This document shows, piece after piece, positions 16,704 through 25,446 of a stretch of 48,608 nt of DNA (the first letter of the stretch is position 1; each line of letters begins with the position of its first letter). A model generated the notes under the pieces. The model did not search any database. It had not been told where the DNA came from and saw only the letters and a list, made by a program, of their open reading frames with translations. Origin of the DNA: CALUTH01 sp964452495 (GTDB lineage Bacteria > Cyanobacteriota > Vampirovibrionia > Gastranaerophilales > Gastranaerophilaceae). Position numbers and translations under genes: made by a program. The stretch lies in the NCBI GenBank assembly GCA_964452495.1, contig CAYVMC010000015.1, forward strand, positions 1-48,608, written 5' to 3'.

Positions 16704-19112
16704 ATGCAAATACAGAAAATAGCGACAAATGAAACAACCTTTTCTTCTCAAAAGCCTTCAGGTGCAGTAAAAAAAGCACTAAGAAAAGCATTGGACACCG
16801 GCATAAGAAAAAAAACAGATGTTAAAAAAGTTAACAGACAAGTACTATCATACATCACTGTCGGGGGAGCAGCAATTGGCAGCACAATACTCCCAGTATC
16901 ACTTAATGATACTATAGATAATGACTGGTTTAAATTGGGCAAAGATGAAAATGGAAAAGCATTCATGCCCGATATATTCCAGAAAACCTCTGGAGTTAAC
17001 ATATTAAAAGGGAATGATGTACTAGTAACGGCACCTACAGGAACCGGCAAAACAGCAATTGCGCACTTTGCTATAAACAAGAACCTTGCACAAAACGGCA
17101 GAACATTTTATACTACCCCACTTAAAGCTTTATCTAATGAAAAATTCAAGTCTTTTCAAAAAATATACGGGGAAGAAAATGTTGGTATAATGACAGGCGA
17201 TACAAAAATTAATATGGATGCTCCTATTGTTATAATGACAACCGAAATTTACCGAAATATGGTATTCGGTAACTACATAAAGGGAGAAACCGGATCTGAC
17301 GGACTTAGGGGTGTAAAAACCGTTATATTTGATGAACTTCACTATTTAGGAGATGTCGACAGAGGCGGAATCTGGGAACAGGCAATAATGTTTACACCTC
17401 AAGACATCCAAACACTTTCACTATCTGCTACAATAGGAAATAATCAAAAAATTACAGATTGGATGGCAAGTATTAAGGGCTCTGGCTCAAAATACGTAAC
17501 ATTTAATAAAAACGGGGATAATAACATCAGCCAAGAACCCTGCATCATTAATGGTAAAAAAGGATTAGGCAACAAAAATAATGTACTAATAGATGTTCCA
17601 AAAGAAAACAGACATGTTCCGCTTGAATTTTCGATTTACGGAGCAGAAGCAAGAGTCGGCAGAATAAAATCAGGACTCACAAAGCGAGAAAAAAAACTTG
17701 CTAAAAAAGAAAGAATAGGGCAGCTTCAATCACTATCCGCAAGACCTTCAACATCTACCTACAGCAAACTTATTAATCAACTGCTTGAAAACGACCAACT
17801 CCCTGCAATTCTGTTTATTTTCAGCAAAAATAACAGTATAAGAGTATTAGATAAATTAAAAAATAATTGTAAAAGTTTAAATACCAAAGAAGAAATAGAA
17901 CAGATTTACGAGATAATCAAAGAGTATGAATCCAATGGTAAGTATCTGGGAGAAGGACTTGACCGCAATGCATTATATCATGGTTATGCTATACATAACG
18001 CAGGACTCCTTCCAAATCAAAAAGAACTTGTAGAAGAACTTTTTCAGAAGAAACTGGTCAAAGTAGTAATTGCAACAGAAACACTAGCAGCTGGAATAAA
18101 TATGCCGGCAAGAACAACCATAATAAGTGCAATACGAAAACCTTCCGACCATCCTGACAGTAACGACGGTATGCGAATGTTATCTCCAAATGATTTTCAT
18201 CAGATGGCAGGACGTGCCGGTCGACGGGGAATTGATACAGCCGGATATTGTTATGCTATAGGGTGTAACTCAAAACAAAAAAATATCATAAAAAACCTTA
18301 TTACATCCGGAGCTAACGATTTAAAAAGCAGCTTTGTACCTGATTACTCATTTCTTGCAAGCTATTATTCATTATGCAATGATGATGAAAAGCTTAAAGA
18401 AATTATGTCAAAATCCCTACAGGTCTATGATACAGACAATAATATAAAAAATCTAAAGCAGAAAAATCTATTTAAACTTATTGAAGACCGAAAAAATATA
18501 CTCAAGAAGCTTTATTTTATGAATGAAGATAATACTTTAACATACAAAGGTGAACTATTAAAACACTTAAACGGATATATCCAATTACCGGTCATAGAAT
18601 TTTTAAGCAACGATACACTACTCGATATGTCACCAATACAGCTAGCAGGATTTTTAGGATTGATGGCAAACATGGATAAAGTTACAAACATAGAAAATGA
18701 TAACAGCATAGAAGAACATTCTCTTCAGATTCATGATGAATTGTTTAAAAGTGAAATTAAAAATCTTAGAAAATATTTAGACATGTACACCAATATAACT
18801 GGAGAAAAAGTAGAACTCGATACCGATGCGGCTCAAAATATATACCGGTTTGCAGAACTCAACTCAAAAACAGGTTCAAATTCAGTTAATAACTGGGCTT
18901 ATATGTACAACCTTGATCCTTACAGCGAAATTGAATTTGAGGGACAACTGTTCCGTCAAATAACAACCACAATTGACCTCATGAAACAAATTTACAATAT
19001 TATCGATAAAGAATTTGCAACCATAGAAGGATTTCAGAAACAGGCGTACAACCTCAGGGTAAATATTTTAAAAGCAATAGAACTCTTAAATCAAGATCCT
19101 GTAAAAATATAA
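16704..19112 (+). CDS. Ski2-like DExH-box RNA helicase
   Basis: An 802-aa helicase of the Ski2/Mtr4 type found in cyanobacteria. Walker A is APTGTGKT (110-117), followed by TPLKALSNEK (Ia), the DELH box (D210-H213) in place of DEVH, and SATIGN (III). RecA domain 2 carries ILFIFSKNN, YHGYAIHNAGLLPNQKELVE, VIATETLAAGINMPART and QMAGRAGRRGIDTAGY (from Q500). The helical C-terminal domain lacks a recognisable KOW/arch. The first ~90 residues are a lineage-type extension with FSSQKPSG and a hydrophobic patch. It probably unwinds structured RNA in decay or ribosome processing. No ribosome site is visible; TTTAAT ends five bases before the ATG. Confidence 0.88.
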   Translation: MQIQKIATNETTFSSQKPSGAVKKALRKALDTGIRKKTDVKKVNRQVLSYITVGGAAIGSTILPVSLNDTIDNDWFKLGKDENGKAFMPDIFQKTSGVNILKGNDVLVTAPTGTGKTAIAHFAINKNLAQNGRTFYTTPLKALSNEKFKSFQKIYGEENVGIMTGDTKINMDAPIVIMTTEIYRNMVFGNYIKGETGSDGLRGVKTVIFDELHYLGDVDRGGIWEQAIMFTPQDIQTLSLSATIGNNQKITDWMASIKGSGSKYVTFNKNGDNNISQEPCIINGKKGLGNKNNVLIDVPKENRHVPLEFSIYGAEARVGRIKSGLTKREKKLAKKERIGQLQSLSARPSTSTYSKLINQLLENDQLPAILFIFSKNNSIRVLDKLKNNCKSLNTKEEIEQIYEIIKEYESNGKYLGEGLDRNALYHGYAIHNAGLLPNQKELVEELFQKKLVKVVIATETLAAGINMPARTTIISAIRKPSDHPDSNDGMRMLSPNDFHQMAGRAGRRGIDTAGYCYAIGCNSKQKNIIKNLITSGANDLKSSFVPDYSFLASYYSLCNDDEKLKEIMSKSLQVYDTDNNIKNLKQKNLFKLIEDRKNILKKLYFMNEDNTLTYKGELLKHLNGYIQLPVIEFLSNDTLLDMSPIQLAGFLGLMANMDKVTNIENDNSIEEHSLQIHDELFKSEIKNLRKYLDMYTNITGEKVELDTDAAQNIYRFAELNSKTGSNSVNNWAYMYNLDPYSEIEFEGQLFRQITTTIDLMKQIYNIIDKEFATIEGFQKQAYNLRVNILKAIELLNQDPVKI

Positions 19113-19113
19113 T

Positions 19114-19142
19114 TTGACCTGAAAAAACTTTTTCTCGATAAT
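19114..19142 (+). promoter_or_regulatory. Promoter that sets the start of the uridine-kinase-like gene
   Basis: TTGACC (19114-19119), a 17-base spacer and GATAAT (19137-19142) form a strong sigma70 site. The -10 contains the first bases of the ATG at 19141, so that codon lies upstream of the transcript and cannot be its start. Confidence 0.7.
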
Positions 19143-19155
19143 GGAATATACAAGT

Positions 19156-20046
19156 ATGAATATAGATGACAAAAACAAAATAGACGGAATTTCAGATTTA
19201 ATTGACAAAGAAATCCACTCACACGATAAGCTCTACAAACCAGATTTTAACCAGCGTACAGGTAGGGAACTATTAGCCTATTACCTTCAGTCAAAATTCA
19301 AACAGGTGCTTGCATTTGATAAAAAAGCAGCAGTACCAATTTTTTCAGAAGTAAAAAGTGATTTTATCCAGAAATTTTCAAAAAGACTGGTTAACAATCC
19401 TAAAAAGCGCATTTTAATATCTATTACAGGAGAGTCCGCCTCAGGTAAATCGACAATATGCAGACGAATACAGGAAGTTGCAATAAAACTGAATATGCCT
19501 GTCTCAATTTTCACAACAGACAATTATTTCAACGATATTTCAAGATTAATTAAACAGTATGTCACCTTTGACAACCTTAGAGATAACGGGTTTGATGTAG
19601 ATTCTCCAAACAACTTTCAACTTGAACTTTTACAGGAGGATTTAGAAAAAATTTCTTCAGGAGAAGATATTTATAGTCCTGAATACCTGCCTAATGGAAC
19701 AGGAGTTTCCGTTCCGCATTCAAAACTTGTTAAATCAAATAAAGTTGTTGTCGTAGAAGGTATGGCTTCAATGTTTATTGAAAATACCAGTCTATTTGAT
19801 GCAAAGATTTATGTAGAAACAGATGACGAAGTAAGAAAAGGGTGGTTCCTCGCCCGTGCTGTCAATGAACGCAACCAGGATATGGATAATGCTAAAAAAC
19901 ACTGGAATTATATAGTTGATGCCGGAAACAAATATATAAAACCGATAAAAAAAGATTGTGACATTATTATTAACGGTCTTTCAGGTCTTGACTATTTTAC
20001 AATTATTCTTGAGTACATATATACCATCACAAACAACTTCCAATGA
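19156..20046 (+). CDS. Uridine kinase/phosphoribulokinase-like P-loop kinase
   Basis: A 296-aa protein. After an ~85-residue N-terminal extension it has the P-loop kinase core: Walker A GESASGKST, the Asp-containing TTDNYFNDISR of uridine kinases, the substrate-side FDNLRDNGFDVDSPNNF, VVVVEGMASMF (Walker B-like) and the lid ARAVNERNQD. The uridine kinase/PRK superfamily phosphorylates nucleosides, pantothenate or ribulose phosphate; this copy's substrate is unknown. I place the start at ATG 19156 because the ATG at 19141 overlaps the -10 hexamer of a near-consensus promoter. The mRNA then has only ~7 untranslated bases. The gene follows the helicase on the same strand but has its own promoter. 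Confidence 0.8.
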   Translation: MNIDDKNKIDGISDLIDKEIHSHDKLYKPDFNQRTGRELLAYYLQSKFKQVLAFDKKAAVPIFSEVKSDFIQKFSKRLVNNPKKRILISITGESASGKSTICRRIQEVAIKLNMPVSIFTTDNYFNDISRLIKQYVTFDNLRDNGFDVDSPNNFQLELLQEDLEKISSGEDIYSPEYLPNGTGVSVPHSKLVKSNKVVVVEGMASMFIENTSLFDAKIYVETDDEVRKGWFLARAVNERNQDMDNAKKHWNYIVDAGNKYIKPIKKDCDIIINGLSGLDYFTIILEYIYTITNNFQ

Positions 20047-20075
20047 TTCCGCTGATAGCAAAAACGGGAAATAAT

Positions 20076-20116
20076 AAAACTACAGTTTCACAAAACAAGA
20101 AACTCTAGTTTTTTAG
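20076..20116. terminator. Terminator between convergent genes
   Basis: AAAACTA (20076-20082) pairs with TAGTTTT (20106-20112), and after a C/C mismatch AGTTTC pairs with GAAACT around a 9-base loop. TT follows. The A-rich 5' side makes it usable in both directions for the kinase-like gene and the solute-binding gene. Confidence 0.8.
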
Positions 20117-20121
20117 AATAA

Positions 20122-20925
20122 TTATTTCAAACCCCATTTAGCATAAAGATGATTGATTGAATTGTTTGTTATTAGTGTTTTTAGAACAAAATTTACTTTT
20201 TCAAGAAGTTCTTTATTCTCTTTACCTTTTCTAACCCCAACAGCATACGGTTCTTTTGAATACCGTTTATTTAACATCCTTACACTGTTATCATTGAGGG
20301 CATAATTTCTTAGTATTGTATCATCCGAGGTAATTGCCTTAATCGTGCCGGACTTCAGTGCCTCATAGGCATCATTATATGTCTTGTATCCGAAAATTTT
20401 TGCAGTAGGAAGAAGTGTTCTTAAATTCTTTTCTGCAGTAGTACCAAATATAACCCCAACATTCTCACCGGCCAAGTCTGAAAGTGCCGTCACTTTACTA
20501 TTTTTAGGTACTAGAACTGTCTGTCCGGCAATAAAGTAGGAATGTGAAAAATCAATTAAGTCCATTCTCTGCGGAGTAATCGTCATTGTTGCAATAACTA
20601 TATCAACCTCGCCGGTTGTAAGCTTTATAAGCCTGTCAGACGGTGTTACACTGACAAGTTTTAACTTCTTCTCATTCCTGAATATTGATTTTGCAATAGC
20701 CTGAGCTATATCTATATCCAACCCGACAATTTTCCCATCTTTATCTTTGTACCCGAAAGGTTTTGTATCAGTCTTTACACCTACGATAATATACCCTCGG
20801 TCAAGAATTGTTTTATATGTATTAGGCATTTCAAGCTGTTTACTGTCATATCGTTCCCACAAATAAAATCCGCCTGTTAGTAAAACAGCTGTAATTACTG
20901 CTAAAATTATTAAAACTCTCTTCAT
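20122..20925 (-). CDS. Family 3 extracellular solute-binding protein (amino-acid type)
   Basis: A 267-aa periplasmic binding protein. The N-terminal hydrophobic segment (about 4-24) is a signal peptide or anchor without a lipobox cysteine. The family signature is clear: GYIIVGVKTDTKPFGYKDKDGKIVGLDIDIAQAIA, then VTPSDRLIKLTTGEVDIVIATMTITPQR, FSHSYF, and NVGVIFGTTAEKNL. Such proteins capture amino acids for an ABC importer, but no permease or ATPase gene is adjacent, so it is an orphan here. It has an unusually clear leaderless promoter (TTTACA, 17, TTTAAT, six bases, ATG). It sits downstream of era on the same strand. Confidence 0.9.
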   Translation of the reverse strand: MKRVLIILAVITAVLLTGGFYLWERYDSKQLEMPNTYKTILDRGYIIVGVKTDTKPFGYKDKDGKIVGLDIDIAQAIAKSIFRNEKKLKLVSVTPSDRLIKLTTGEVDIVIATMTITPQRMDLIDFSHSYFIAGQTVLVPKNSKVTALSDLAGENVGVIFGTTAEKNLRTLLPTAKIFGYKTYNDAYEALKSGTIKAITSDDTILRNYALNDNSVRMLNKRYSKEPYAVGVRKGKENKELLEKVNFVLKTLITNNSINHLYAKWGLK

Positions 20926-20931
20926 AAAATA

Positions 20932-20960
20932 ATTAAACCTTATTTAAGAAATATTGTAAA
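20932..20960 (-). promoter_or_regulatory. Leaderless promoter of the solute-binding protein gene
   Basis: On the minus strand TTTACA (20960-20955), a 17-base spacer, TTTAAT (20937-20932), six bases and the ATG at 20925. The whole promoter fits in the 38-base gap after era, and no ribosome binding site is present. Confidence 0.7.
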
Positions 20961-20963
20961 TAT

Positions 20964-21857
20964 CTATTCGTTTTGCGTATAACCAAATTCCTTTAATAAT
21001 CGGTCACTTTTTCTCCAGTCTTTTTCAACTTTTACAGTCAACTCAAGGTAAACCTTTTTTTCAGTAATTTCTTCAAGTTCCTTTCTTGCTTCTGTCCCAA
21101 TTGTTTTTAACATAGAACCGTTTTTACCGATAAGTATCATTTTCTGGCTTTTGGTTTCGCAATAAATATCCGCATAAATTTTGTCAATTTCTTCTTTTTC
21201 TTCATACTTTGAAATTTTAATTGCAACAGAATGAGGAATTTCTTCTTTTGTATGAAGCAAAATTTTTTCTCTTATTATTTCCGCAGAAACCGTACGCATA
21301 TTCTCCTCTGTTACAATATCATCCGGATAAAGCTTACCGCCTTTGGGTAATAATCTAAAAATATTCGTCAACAAGTCATTTTTATTTCTGCCTGTTTTAG
21401 CAGAAACCTTTAGAACCGGAATATTTTTATCAAATAGAAGTTTATATGATATCAAATTTTCTTCAAGTTTCTGCGGATTTTTGACCTTATCTATCTTGTT
21501 CATAATAAGAACTATACCTGTTTTTGTATCTTTTAAAAGATTTTCAGCTATCCATTTATCGCCTTTACCGGCCGGTTCAGAAGCATCAACAAGAAACAAT
21601 ATCAAATCAGCATCAGGAACAGCAACTTTTGTTTCATCAAGAAGATACTCCCCGAGTTTATTAAGAGGTCTATGCACTCCCGGAGTATCAATAAATATTA
21701 TCTGTCCTCTGTCATCAGTATAAATTCCTTTTATACGTTTCCTTGTTGTCTGGGCTTTATCAGTTGTAATAACAATTTTTTGCCCCAATATTTGATTAAG
21801 CAGTGTTGACTTACCTACATTAGGGCGTCCTAAAATTGTTACAAAACCGCATTTCAT
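20964..21857 (-). CDS. era: GTPase Era
   Basis: A 297-aa ribosome-assembly GTPase that binds the 3' end of 16S rRNA. G motifs are all present: G1 GRPNVGKST (about 9-17), G2 region TTRKRIKGIY, G3 DTPG in FIDTPGVHRPLNKLGEYL, G4 NKID and G5 VSAKTGRN. The C-terminal KH domain has ILIGKNGSMLKTIGTEARKELE and the closing ELTVKVEKDWR. Length and domain order are those of Era. AAGGAG precedes the ATG. It is divergent from maf across 64 bases, so the two promoters face apart. Confidence 0.97.
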   Translation of the reverse strand: MKCGFVTILGRPNVGKSTLLNQILGQKIVITTDKAQTTRKRIKGIYTDDRGQIIFIDTPGVHRPLNKLGEYLLDETKVAVPDADLILFLVDASEPAGKGDKWIAENLLKDTKTGIVLIMNKIDKVKNPQKLEENLISYKLLFDKNIPVLKVSAKTGRNKNDLLTNIFRLLPKGGKLYPDDIVTEENMRTVSAEIIREKILLHTKEEIPHSVAIKISKYEEKEEIDKIYADIYCETKSQKMILIGKNGSMLKTIGTEARKELEEITEKKVYLELTVKVEKDWRKSDRLLKEFGYTQNE

Positions 21858-21909
21858 CTTTTTCTCCTTTTTTATTAAGTTTAATTTTACTATAATAACA
21901 GATTTATTG

Positions 21910-21915
21910 TAAAAT
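21910..21915 (+). promoter_or_regulatory. -10 element six bases before the maf start
   Basis: TAAAAT (21910-21915), six bases (tgtttt), ATG 21922, and no ribosome site. A second -10-like TATAAT lies at 21891-21896, so an alternative 5' end with a ~19-base leader is possible. Confidence 0.5.
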
Positions 21916-21921
21916 TGTTTT

Positions 21922-22491
21922 ATGAAAAAGCTCGTACTCGCATCAAAATCCCCCAGACGTAAAGATATTTTAACCAGAACAGGTCTAGATTTTATAATAA
22001 TACCGTCAAATTATGATGAAAAACTGCCTGAAGGTAAATTCCATCCGGAAATAATATCAGAACTGGCATTTAGAAAAGCGCAAGAAACAGCCGCAAGATG
22101 TGATAAAAACACACTTATTCTAGGAGCCGATACGGTCGTTGTACATAAGAACCACGTTCTAGGTAAGCCAAAATCAAGTCAAGAGGCTTTCAATATGCTT
22201 AAGGAATTATCAGGAGACACCCATTACGTAGTTACAGGGGTCTGCCTTATTGATAACTTTACAGGAAATATTTATAAAAGACATGTGATTACCTATGTTA
22301 CATTTACTCAACTATCCGATGATATGATTAATAATTATATAAACCAATTTAATCCTATGGACAAAGCCGGAGCTTATGGAATCCAAGAACTTCCTGATGG
22401 CTTTGTAAAAGCGGTAAACGGAGAGTTGGACAATGTTATAGGACTACCGTCCAAAACAGTTCTTGAACTCATTAATCTAACAGAAAGGTAA
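21922..22491 (+). CDS. maf: Maf/YhdE-type nucleoside triphosphate pyrophosphatase
   Basis: A 189-aa house-cleaning enzyme that hydrolyses non-canonical or pyrimidine NTPs to NMPs. Motifs are the N-terminal LVLASKSPRRKDIL (substrate loop SxSPRR), ERAF-like LAFRKAQETA, LILGADTVVV with the catalytic Asp, VLGKPKSSQEAF, GDTHYVVTGV, and DKAGAYGIQ near the C-terminus. The length is normal. Its 3' end lies three bases from the end of the convergent MotB-like gene. It has a leaderless-type start. Confidence 0.95.
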   Translation: MKKLVLASKSPRRKDILTRTGLDFIIIPSNYDEKLPEGKFHPEIISELAFRKAQETAARCDKNTLILGADTVVVHKNHVLGKPKSSQEAFNMLKELSGDTHYVVTGVCLIDNFTGNIYKRHVITYVTFTQLSDDMINNYINQFNPMDKAGAYGIQELPDGFVKAVNGELDNVIGLPSKTVLELINLTER

Positions 22492-22494
22492 TTA

Positions 22495-23193
22495 CTACTG
22501 CACTCTCCCGAGGGATTTTAAAAGATTATTCGTATTTTCAGATTTTGTAACGATTTTTAATTCTACTCGGCGGCTTTTATCATAGTCTTCTTTTCCATTC
22601 TTATCCAAAACCGGATTATTATAACTGCACCCCTCAACAAATAAAATTTTCTCCAAATCCTTAAAGTACTTTTTATCATACCCAGTTTGTGGAATATAAG
22701 CAGCTACAGAATAGGCCCGCTTAAGACTAAGTTCCATATTCTTCATATATTGCGCTTCTTCACCATCTAAACCTGCAAAACTCTGAGAATCAGTATGCCC
22801 CTGAATAATAAGACCAGTAATTTTCCCTTTATATTCATTACTTGCAAGAATTGTTTCGATATAAACAGGTATGAATTTATCTAAATAAGCTTTTCCTTTT
22901 TCCGAAAGTTCCCAGCTGTTAACATTAAATAATTCCAAATCTGAAATTTTTACAACACCAGAAAATAAATCTACTGAAGCATCAATATTTTTTTCCTTCA
23001 ATTTTTCTGCCAAAGCATCATTAACACTACCTGTAACAGCCTGTTCCCTAACTTTTGTGAAATAATTAGATGTTGATGAATAAAAGAAAAGTATCATAAA
23101 AACAAGTACAAGCCCCAGCATAAGGTCTGTCATTGTTATCCAAAAGATATTTTCTTCGTTTTGATTACCGCTTTTAGGCTTAAATCTCATCAT
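22495..23193 (-). CDS. MotB/ZorB-like protein with OmpA peptidoglycan-binding domain
   Basis: A 232-aa stator-type protein. A short cytoplasmic N-terminus precedes one membrane helix (about 19-42) carrying the conserved acidic residue in WITMTDLMLGLVLVFMILFF; this Asp is the proton-binding residue in MotB, and the W-x3-TDLM form is closest to ZorB of Zorya systems. The periplasmic part has an OmpA-like fold: IIQGHTDSQSFAG, the NMELSLKRAYSVAAYI helix, and SRRVELKIV. It is encoded 11 bases after the MotA/ZorA-like gene, with a GAGGAAT site. Together they should form an ion-driven motor anchored in peptidoglycan. No ZorC, ZorD or flagellar gene is near. Confidence 0.82.
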   Translation of the reverse strand: MMRFKPKSGNQNEENIFWITMTDLMLGLVLVFMILFFYSSTSNYFTKVREQAVTGSVNDALAEKLKEKNIDASVDLFSGVVKISDLELFNVNSWELSEKGKAYLDKFIPVYIETILASNEYKGKITGLIIQGHTDSQSFAGLDGEEAQYMKNMELSLKRAYSVAAYIPQTGYDKKYFKDLEKILFVEGCSYNNPVLDKNGKEDYDKSRRVELKIVTKSENTNNLLKSLGRVQ

Positions 23194-23204
23194 ACGGCAT
23201 TCCT

Positions 23205-24107
23205 CTAGAACAGTTTATCAATAATATCAGTATTCCCTTTATTTTTACCGGCAATTGCTTCATGCAGCTTATTTAAGCTGTATACAATATTTTCGAGATA
23301 AGGAATCACACCTTCTGTTATATTTTTATTTAATACCCTGCTCATTGACTCCGGTAGAGTATTTGCAAGTAATATTTCACTACCGGCCTTACCTTTTGTC
23401 TCTTTTAAAATATCAAGTAAAAACCTTTCAGATGTGCCAATATCAAACAGGGAGCCAAGCTGTGTTTGGATTTGCAGAACTTTTGAGCGGCAGAGAGTGT
23501 TGTACATAATTTTCTCAAGCGACATAAAAAACAGAGAACATCCGACAGCCAGTACTGAACAAATTGCTGCAAGCTGAATATTGTATATAAGATTATTCAT
23601 TGATGTAGCCATATTTTCTGTATCAGCAAAATCAAGTGCTGAAAATGCGTATGTTAATTTAAGGAATGTAAAAAACGGCCCTAAACCTGTTAGAATAGTT
23701 GGGAAAATTTGTATTAAACGATAATTAATCTTTGAAGTAATTAAAGAGTCTTCATTAAAAAAATAAGAAGAATCACAAGTTATATAAATAGAATTATTTA
23801 TATCAGAAATATTCTCTACACGTGTATCAGAGTCAGAGTTAATATAAATTTTTTCAGGAAAAATAACAATTTTTTTAAACTCTACCCAAATACTATGTGT
23901 AAAACTATCATTCTGAAAATACTCATCCAGCTCTTTGAATCTGTATAAAAGCTCCTGTTTTTTATACTCGGAAAACTTTTGTAATAACCTTTTAAGATTA
24001 TTTGAAATATAGCAGTATTTTAGAATAGTATAAATTATCAATATAAAAAATATTGATAAAATTATGATAACAGCGGGTTCAGAAACTATTCTTATTAAAT
24101 CCTCCAT
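23205..24107 (-). CDS. MotA/ZorA-like proton channel protein
   Basis: A 300-aa membrane protein. TM1 lies at about 12-30, an ~100-residue loop follows, then TM2 in IFPTILTGLGPFFTFLKLTYAFSAL and TM3 in LAAICSVLAVGCSLFFMSL. The TGLGxxxTFxxLTxxxxxL form of TM2 is what ZorA and related MotA/ExbB proteins share. E. coli ZorA has a long cytoplasmic tail; this protein ends ~95 residues after TM3, so it is a short version. It is paired with the MotB/ZorB-like gene. The inserted loop between TM1 and TM2 is rich in Asp, Ser and Asn (INSDSDTRVENISDINN). Start at ATG 24107 with AAAGGA 11 bases upstream. Confidence 0.75.
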   Translation of the reverse strand: MEDLIRIVSEPAVIIILSIFFILIIYTILKYCYISNNLKRLLQKFSEYKKQELLYRFKELDEYFQNDSFTHSIWVEFKKIVIFPEKIYINSDSDTRVENISDINNSIYITCDSSYFFNEDSLITSKINYRLIQIFPTILTGLGPFFTFLKLTYAFSALDFADTENMATSMNNLIYNIQLAAICSVLAVGCSLFFMSLEKIMYNTLCRSKVLQIQTQLGSLFDIGTSERFLLDILKETKGKAGSEILLANTLPESMSRVLNKNITEGVIPYLENIVYSLNKLHEAIAGKNKGNTDIIDKLF

Positions 24108-24137
24108 TTATTAAAGAATCCTTTCAATTAATCGTAA

Positions 24138-24157
24138 AATCGGGATTTTTCCCGATT
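24138..24157 (-). terminator. Intercistronic hairpin
   Basis: AATCGGG and CCCGATT (24138-24144 with 24151-24157) form a 7-bp stem with a 6-base loop, followed on the minus strand by TTTACGATT. The T run is weak, so partial termination or RNA stabilisation between the AMIN-like gene and the motor pair is likely. A minus-strand TATAAT overlaps it at 24160-24155. Confidence 0.55.
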
Positions 24158-24167
24158 ATAACAAAGA

Positions 24168-25277
24168 CTATTTAACTTTTGACAGGTTAGCTTTTATCCC
24201 CTGCGCCAAATCGTGCCTCCCGCTTTTTTCATAAATTGCACTCATTGTTTCCAAAAACTTAACATTATCAATGTTTGGGTGTGAATTTGAAATGGGAGTT
24301 GCTAAATTTTGTTTTAATTCAGGTTCAGTAGCCGCTGCAACAGCAGGATTTCCTCTACGAGACATCACATTAGCATTAGCTCCTGCAGGCTTAACTTGAT
24401 TTAACATTTTATTAAGTGAGCGATCTACGCCCTGATTGCCCCTATTACCTGCTGGCTGATTTGCTCCGGAAGATATACCATTACTTGTACTGTTTACAAC
24501 CGCACGGTTTGTTTCATAGGGGTTTCTATTAACATTTCTATAAGCGTTCAAACCATAGCTTAATGTTGTATAAGGCTTTTCTGTTGAGGAAGTAAAATTA
24601 TTTGAAATAGGAGTCTGCATATTTTTATACAAATTAATTTCACGTTCTGCGAGACTTTGAGCTAATCCGACTTTAATTTCGTTAGTTTCTCTAACCCTCA
24701 GCAATCTTATTGCTGCAAAAAGAATTAAACCCAACAAACCAAATTGAATAATTGTACGATTTGATTTATGCGAATAAATATTTTTAAACATATCAACAAT
24801 TTTTTGACCGAGCGGAGGTAAAGAACTTACCGCAGACTCTTCTTCTTCATCAAAATTAAAAACAGACTCGTAAGTTTTCATAGGCTTATTAAGCACTATC
24901 TCCTGTTTAGCTTTTGATGGAAGGCTAACCGCAGGAGTAAGAGAATCAAAAGTTACAGTAGAATGTTCAACATTGTCGCCTTTAACACGAATTTCCAGCT
25001 CATTGTTATTTTTCGGGGTTACAAGAACACTATCTATATCCGCTGTCCCGTTATATACAGTATTAAGCATTTCAGATGCTCTGATACCTTTCATTGATAA
25101 CAGGATTGAGCCATTATCTTCAACTTCCTTCCTAACATCAACGGCTTTATCAGAAATTAAAACAATATTATATGTATCTCTAATCGGTTCTATTTGTATA
25201 GTCTGCAAAACATTTTCATCAGCATATGCAATAAGCGCACTCAAAAATATACTCACTACTAAAAACGATTTCTTCAT
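24168..25277 (-). CDS. AMIN-like domain membrane protein upstream of the motor pair
   Basis: A 369-aa protein. Residues 1-19 form a signal peptide (MKKSFLVVSIFLSALIAYA). Residues ~22-105 form a beta-rich domain (IQIEPIRDTYNIVLISDKAV... SILLSMKGIRASEMLN... NELEIRVKG) resembling the AMIN domain of PilQ and amidases, which binds peptidoglycan. One internal membrane helix follows (about 176-193, IIQFGLLGLILFAAIRLL), then a long Asn/Gly/Pro-rich disordered tail with a final helical segment (NIDNVKFLETMSAIYEKSGRHDLAQGI). The topology puts AMIN outside and the tail inside. Its position 5' of the MotA/MotB-like pair suggests a scaffold or regulator for it; that is inference. The ribosome site GGGAGAGAGAG is clear. 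Confidence 0.6.
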   Translation of the reverse strand: MKKSFLVVSIFLSALIAYADENVLQTIQIEPIRDTYNIVLISDKAVDVRKEVEDNGSILLSMKGIRASEMLNTVYNGTADIDSVLVTPKNNNELEIRVKGDNVEHSTVTFDSLTPAVSLPSKAKQEIVLNKPMKTYESVFNFDEEEESAVSSLPPLGQKIVDMFKNIYSHKSNRTIIQFGLLGLILFAAIRLLRVRETNEIKVGLAQSLAEREINLYKNMQTPISNNFTSSTEKPYTTLSYGLNAYRNVNRNPYETNRAVVNSTSNGISSGANQPAGNRGNQGVDRSLNKMLNQVKPAGANANVMSRRGNPAVAAATEPELKQNLATPISNSHPNIDNVKFLETMSAIYEKSGRHDLAQGIKANLSKVK

Positions 25278-25446
25278 CTCTCTCTCCCTGATGATAGAAT
25301 ATCATTATTGCATGCCCGTATACATCAATCATAGGGTTTAATTTTATATTAATCCTTTGGCCAATATAAAATTAACAATTTTATGTAGACAAGAAAAAAA
25401 ATAAGTTTTATCATATAAATTAAGATAAGCGGAGAGTTAAAAATAC

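Noticed and set aside
22495..24107. Complete Zorya anti-phage system
   Set aside because: Only ZorA/ZorB-like genes are present. No ZorC, ZorD (helicase) or ZorE-like gene adjoins them; the Ski2-like helicase at 16.7 kb is a separate unit of another type.
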